This document shows positions 7,628-9,178 of a stretch of DNA of 9,178 nt, piece by piece; the first letter of the stretch is position 1; every line of letters starts with the position of its first letter. Both the position numbers and the translations under genes were made by a program. Under the pieces are notes generated by a model. It did no database searches and was not told the origin of the DNA. It worked only from the letters and a program-made list of their open reading frames with translations. The stretch lies in NCBI GenBank assembly GCA_900548495.1, contig URKT01000083.1, positions 1 through 9,178 on the forward strand. The letters run 5' to 3'. This DNA is from an uncultured Collinsella sp. Its GTDB lineage: Bacteria; Actinomycetota; Coriobacteriia; Coriobacteriales; Coriobacteriaceae.

Positions 7628-9024
7628 GTAAGTTGTCTCCCGCGCGCAAGCTTGCGCTCGATGTGCTAATGGAGGCCGATCGCCGCGGTATGTATGCGCG
7701 TGACGTGCTGTCCTCTCGCGCATCGGCCAAGGCTATTGACCAGCGCGATTCCGCTTTTACCGCTCGTTTGGCGCTTGGTGTGGCCGCCACGCAGGGTATT
7801 TTGGACGAGCTGCTCGATCAGTTTCTTGATAAGCCTAAAAAGGTTGCGCCGCGTGTTCGCATGGCACTTCGCATCTCGGCCTTCGAGATGCTCTATCTGC
7901 ATACGCCTGGCCGCGTTGCGGTGAGTCAGGGCGTTGAGCTGGTGCGCAGCGGTGCTAAGTCCGCCGCTGGCTTGGCCAATGCTGTACTGCATAAAGTTGC
8001 GGACAACGTTGAGGACTTTGCCACTGCGTCCGATGTAGACGAGTCTGAGCGACGCTTGGTTCGTCTGTCGCGCCTGATGGGTCTGCCGCGTTGGCTGTGC
8101 GCTCGTATTATGGCTTCGTTTGACACACCGGAGGGCGCGCTTAGCTTTGCCGGTAATCTGGCCCCCGCGCCGCTTGCACTGCACGAGAATGCGTTTGCGA
8201 CCAAGGCCGACCCGTATATCTCGCAGCTCGTTGCGCCTGTCTTCCCGGGCTGCCATGCTCCGGTTGATGCCCAGGTTACCGTTGCTTCGGGTGTGTTTGA
8301 GCGTGCTGCCGCGGTGGCGTCTGATCTCAATGCGCAGCTTATCGCCACAGCTGCCACGCGCCCTGGAAGCTGCCTTGAGATTGGTGCCGGTCGCGGTACC
8401 AAGACCTATGTGATGATGTGTCAGGCCAAGCGTGCGGGCTATGCGCGTCAGCATACGGCGCTTGACCTGCATGATCGTAAATGTGATCAGAATCTCGCGC
8501 GCCTGCATAAGGCGGGTATTCGGGGCGTTCGTACGGTTTCGGGCGATGCTTGCGAGCTTGATGAAGTCCTGACGTCGTTTGATGCCATGCTTGGCGAGCC
8601 GGTTAAGTTCGACACGGTTTTTATCGATGCGCCGTGCTCTGGCACCGGAACCATGCGTCGTCATCCCGAGATTCCGTGGCGTCTGACCGAAAACGATGTG
8701 ACGGTTGAGCTGCCCAAACTGCAGCTGACGATGCTCAAGGAAGCTGCTGCGCGCGTGGTTGCCGGCGGCGAGCTCATCTATGCGACGTGCTCGGTCTTCG
8801 ATGAGGAGAACACACAGGTGGTGGACGCGTTCCTTGCTTCTCCCGAGGGTGCCGGCTTTAGCGTGGCGCCGCTTTCCGAAGCACAGATTCTGCAACTCCC
8901 CGAGTTCGATCAGGCTAAGAAGCTCGTATCCGTACGCCAGAACGAACGAGGCCTCTTCCAAAGCGTGCCGGTAAACGCCGACTCCTACGACGGCCACTTC
9001 TGTGCCAGACTGGTCCACAAGTAA
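7624..9024 (+). CDS. rsmB: 16S rRNA (cytosine(967)-C(5))-methyltransferase RsmB/Sun
   Basis: RsmB uses SAM to methylate a cytosine of 16S rRNA (C967 in E. coli numbering). The 466-residue product begins with a NusB-like RNA-binding domain (about 1-125), seen in SPARKLALDVL and RMALRISAFEMLYLHTPGRV. The Rossmann methyltransferase domain carries motif IV DAPCSGTG with C338 and motif VI YATCSVFDEEN with C389, the presumed nucleophile. Both cysteines are required for the two-cysteine mechanism of this family. The SAM-binding motif I reads CLEIGAGRGTKT (250-261), where the family usually has a D-x-CAAPGGKT type sequence. The GTG start at 7624 overlaps the fmt stop as GTGA, with a weak GGGG at 7611-7614. 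An upstream in-frame start at 7576 would add 16 unrelated residues inside fmt. Codon use drifts from T-rich at the start to C-rich: 1 of the last 35 codons ends in T. Confidence 0.95.
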   Translation: MSKLSPARKLALDVLMEADRRGMYARDVLSSRASAKAIDQRDSAFTARLALGVAATQGILDELLDQFLDKPKKVAPRVRMALRISAFEMLYLHTPGRVAVSQGVELVRSGAKSAAGLANAVLHKVADNVEDFATASDVDESERRLVRLSRLMGLPRWLCARIMASFDTPEGALSFAGNLAPAPLALHENAFATKADPYISQLVAPVFPGCHAPVDAQVTVASGVFERAAAVASDLNAQLIATAATRPGSCLEIGAGRGTKTYVMMCQAKRAGYARQHTALDLHDRKCDQNLARLHKAGIRGVRTVSGDACELDEVLTSFDAMLGEPVKFDTVFIDAPCSGTGTMRRHPEIPWRLTENDVTVELPKLQLTMLKEAAARVVAGGELIYATCSVFDEENTQVVDAFLASPEGAGFSVAPLSEAQILQLPEFDQAKKLVSVRQNERGLFQSVPVNADSYDGHFCARLVHK

Positions 9025-9028
9025 TACG

Positions 9029-9064
9029 AGCCCAAGGGTAGCTAATTTGGGACGGGGCTTTTTT
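9029..9064 (+). terminator. Possible rsmB terminator formed with the left arm of the palindrome
   Basis: agccc (9029-9033) can pair with gggct (9055-9059), and a T-run occupies 9059-9064. The loop is long (21 nt) and this fold competes with the much stronger 39-bp hairpin. Either structure could end the fmt-rsmB mRNA. Confidence 0.3.
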
Positions 9065-9119
9065 AACTACCCTGCAGGCCGGGTAGTTAAAAAAGCCCCG
9101 TCCCAAATTAGCTACCCTT
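9034..9119. repeat. Perfect 39-bp inverted repeat after rsmB (REP/RAYT-like)
   Basis: The arms at 9034-9072 and 9081-9119 are exact reverse complements around the 8-nt centre tgcaggcc. Each arm contains aatttgggacggggc and then tttttt, and ends in aactaccc at the centre. The arms are longer and more exact than an ordinary terminator needs, and no T-run follows the right arm. The TTTGGGACGGGG core is comparable to TTGGGGACAGAC in the metK-gltX element. It lies nine bases after the rsmB stop. A non-autonomous palindromic mobile element is the favoured reading, possibly also serving as an RNA 3'-end structure. Confidence 0.88.
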
Positions 9120-9178
9120 AGCGCTGTTAGCGCCGGAATAATTTAGCCAAATATAGTCGGCCGAGATTGACCAATCCC

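Noticed and set aside
7666..9018. Long open frame on the minus strand opposite rsmB (450 codons)
   Set aside because: It is the mirror of the rsmB reading frame, with Arg-rich, low-complexity composition and no start signal. rsmB carries all its family motifs.

Overview
This window is a stretch of core (housekeeping) genes from a high-GC bacterium, most likely a Gram-positive actinobacterium of the Coriobacteriia (Collinsella-like). That placement is inference. It rests on the strong C-ending codon bias of metK, gltX, priA and def, the conserved priA-def-fmt-rsmB gene order, and the style of the intergenic palindromes. No database search was possible.

Layout: (1) Positions 1-243 are non-coding and hold a short hairpin (2-39) and the intrinsic terminator of metK (171-206). 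(2) metK (SAM synthetase) lies on the minus strand at 244-1524. (3) A divergent promoter region (1525-1807) separates metK from gltX. A palindromic repeat with 28-bp perfect arms (1631-1726) sits between the two likely -10 boxes. (4) gltX (glutamyl-tRNA synthetase) at 1808-3283 ends in its own intrinsic terminator. (5) priA (replication-restart helicase, 3372-5825) and def (peptide deformylase, 5844-6380) follow, 18 nt apart. (6) A 326-nt gap (6381-6706) carries an imperfect hairpin and a clear intrinsic terminator. It splits def from fmt. (7) fmt (Met-tRNA formyltransferase, 6707-7627) and rsmB (16S rRNA m5C methyltransferase, 7624-9024) overlap by 4 nt. (8) The cluster ends in a perfect 39-bp inverted repeat (9034-9119).

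Functionally the genes supply SAM (metK), charge tRNA-Glu (gltX), formylate the initiator tRNA and deformylate nascent proteins (fmt, def), methylate 16S rRNA using SAM (rsmB), and restart stalled forks (priA). All six genes look intact, with the catalytic motifs named in each entry visible.

I did not find a new multi-gene system. The points worth a second look are: a consensus sliding-clamp-binding pentapeptide at the extreme N-terminus of PriA; two strong palindromes that share a TTGGG-type core and look like RAYT/REP-type non-autonomous elements, with a possible third decayed relative; a terminator and codon-usage break between def and fmt; and a non-canonical SAM-binding motif I in RsmB.
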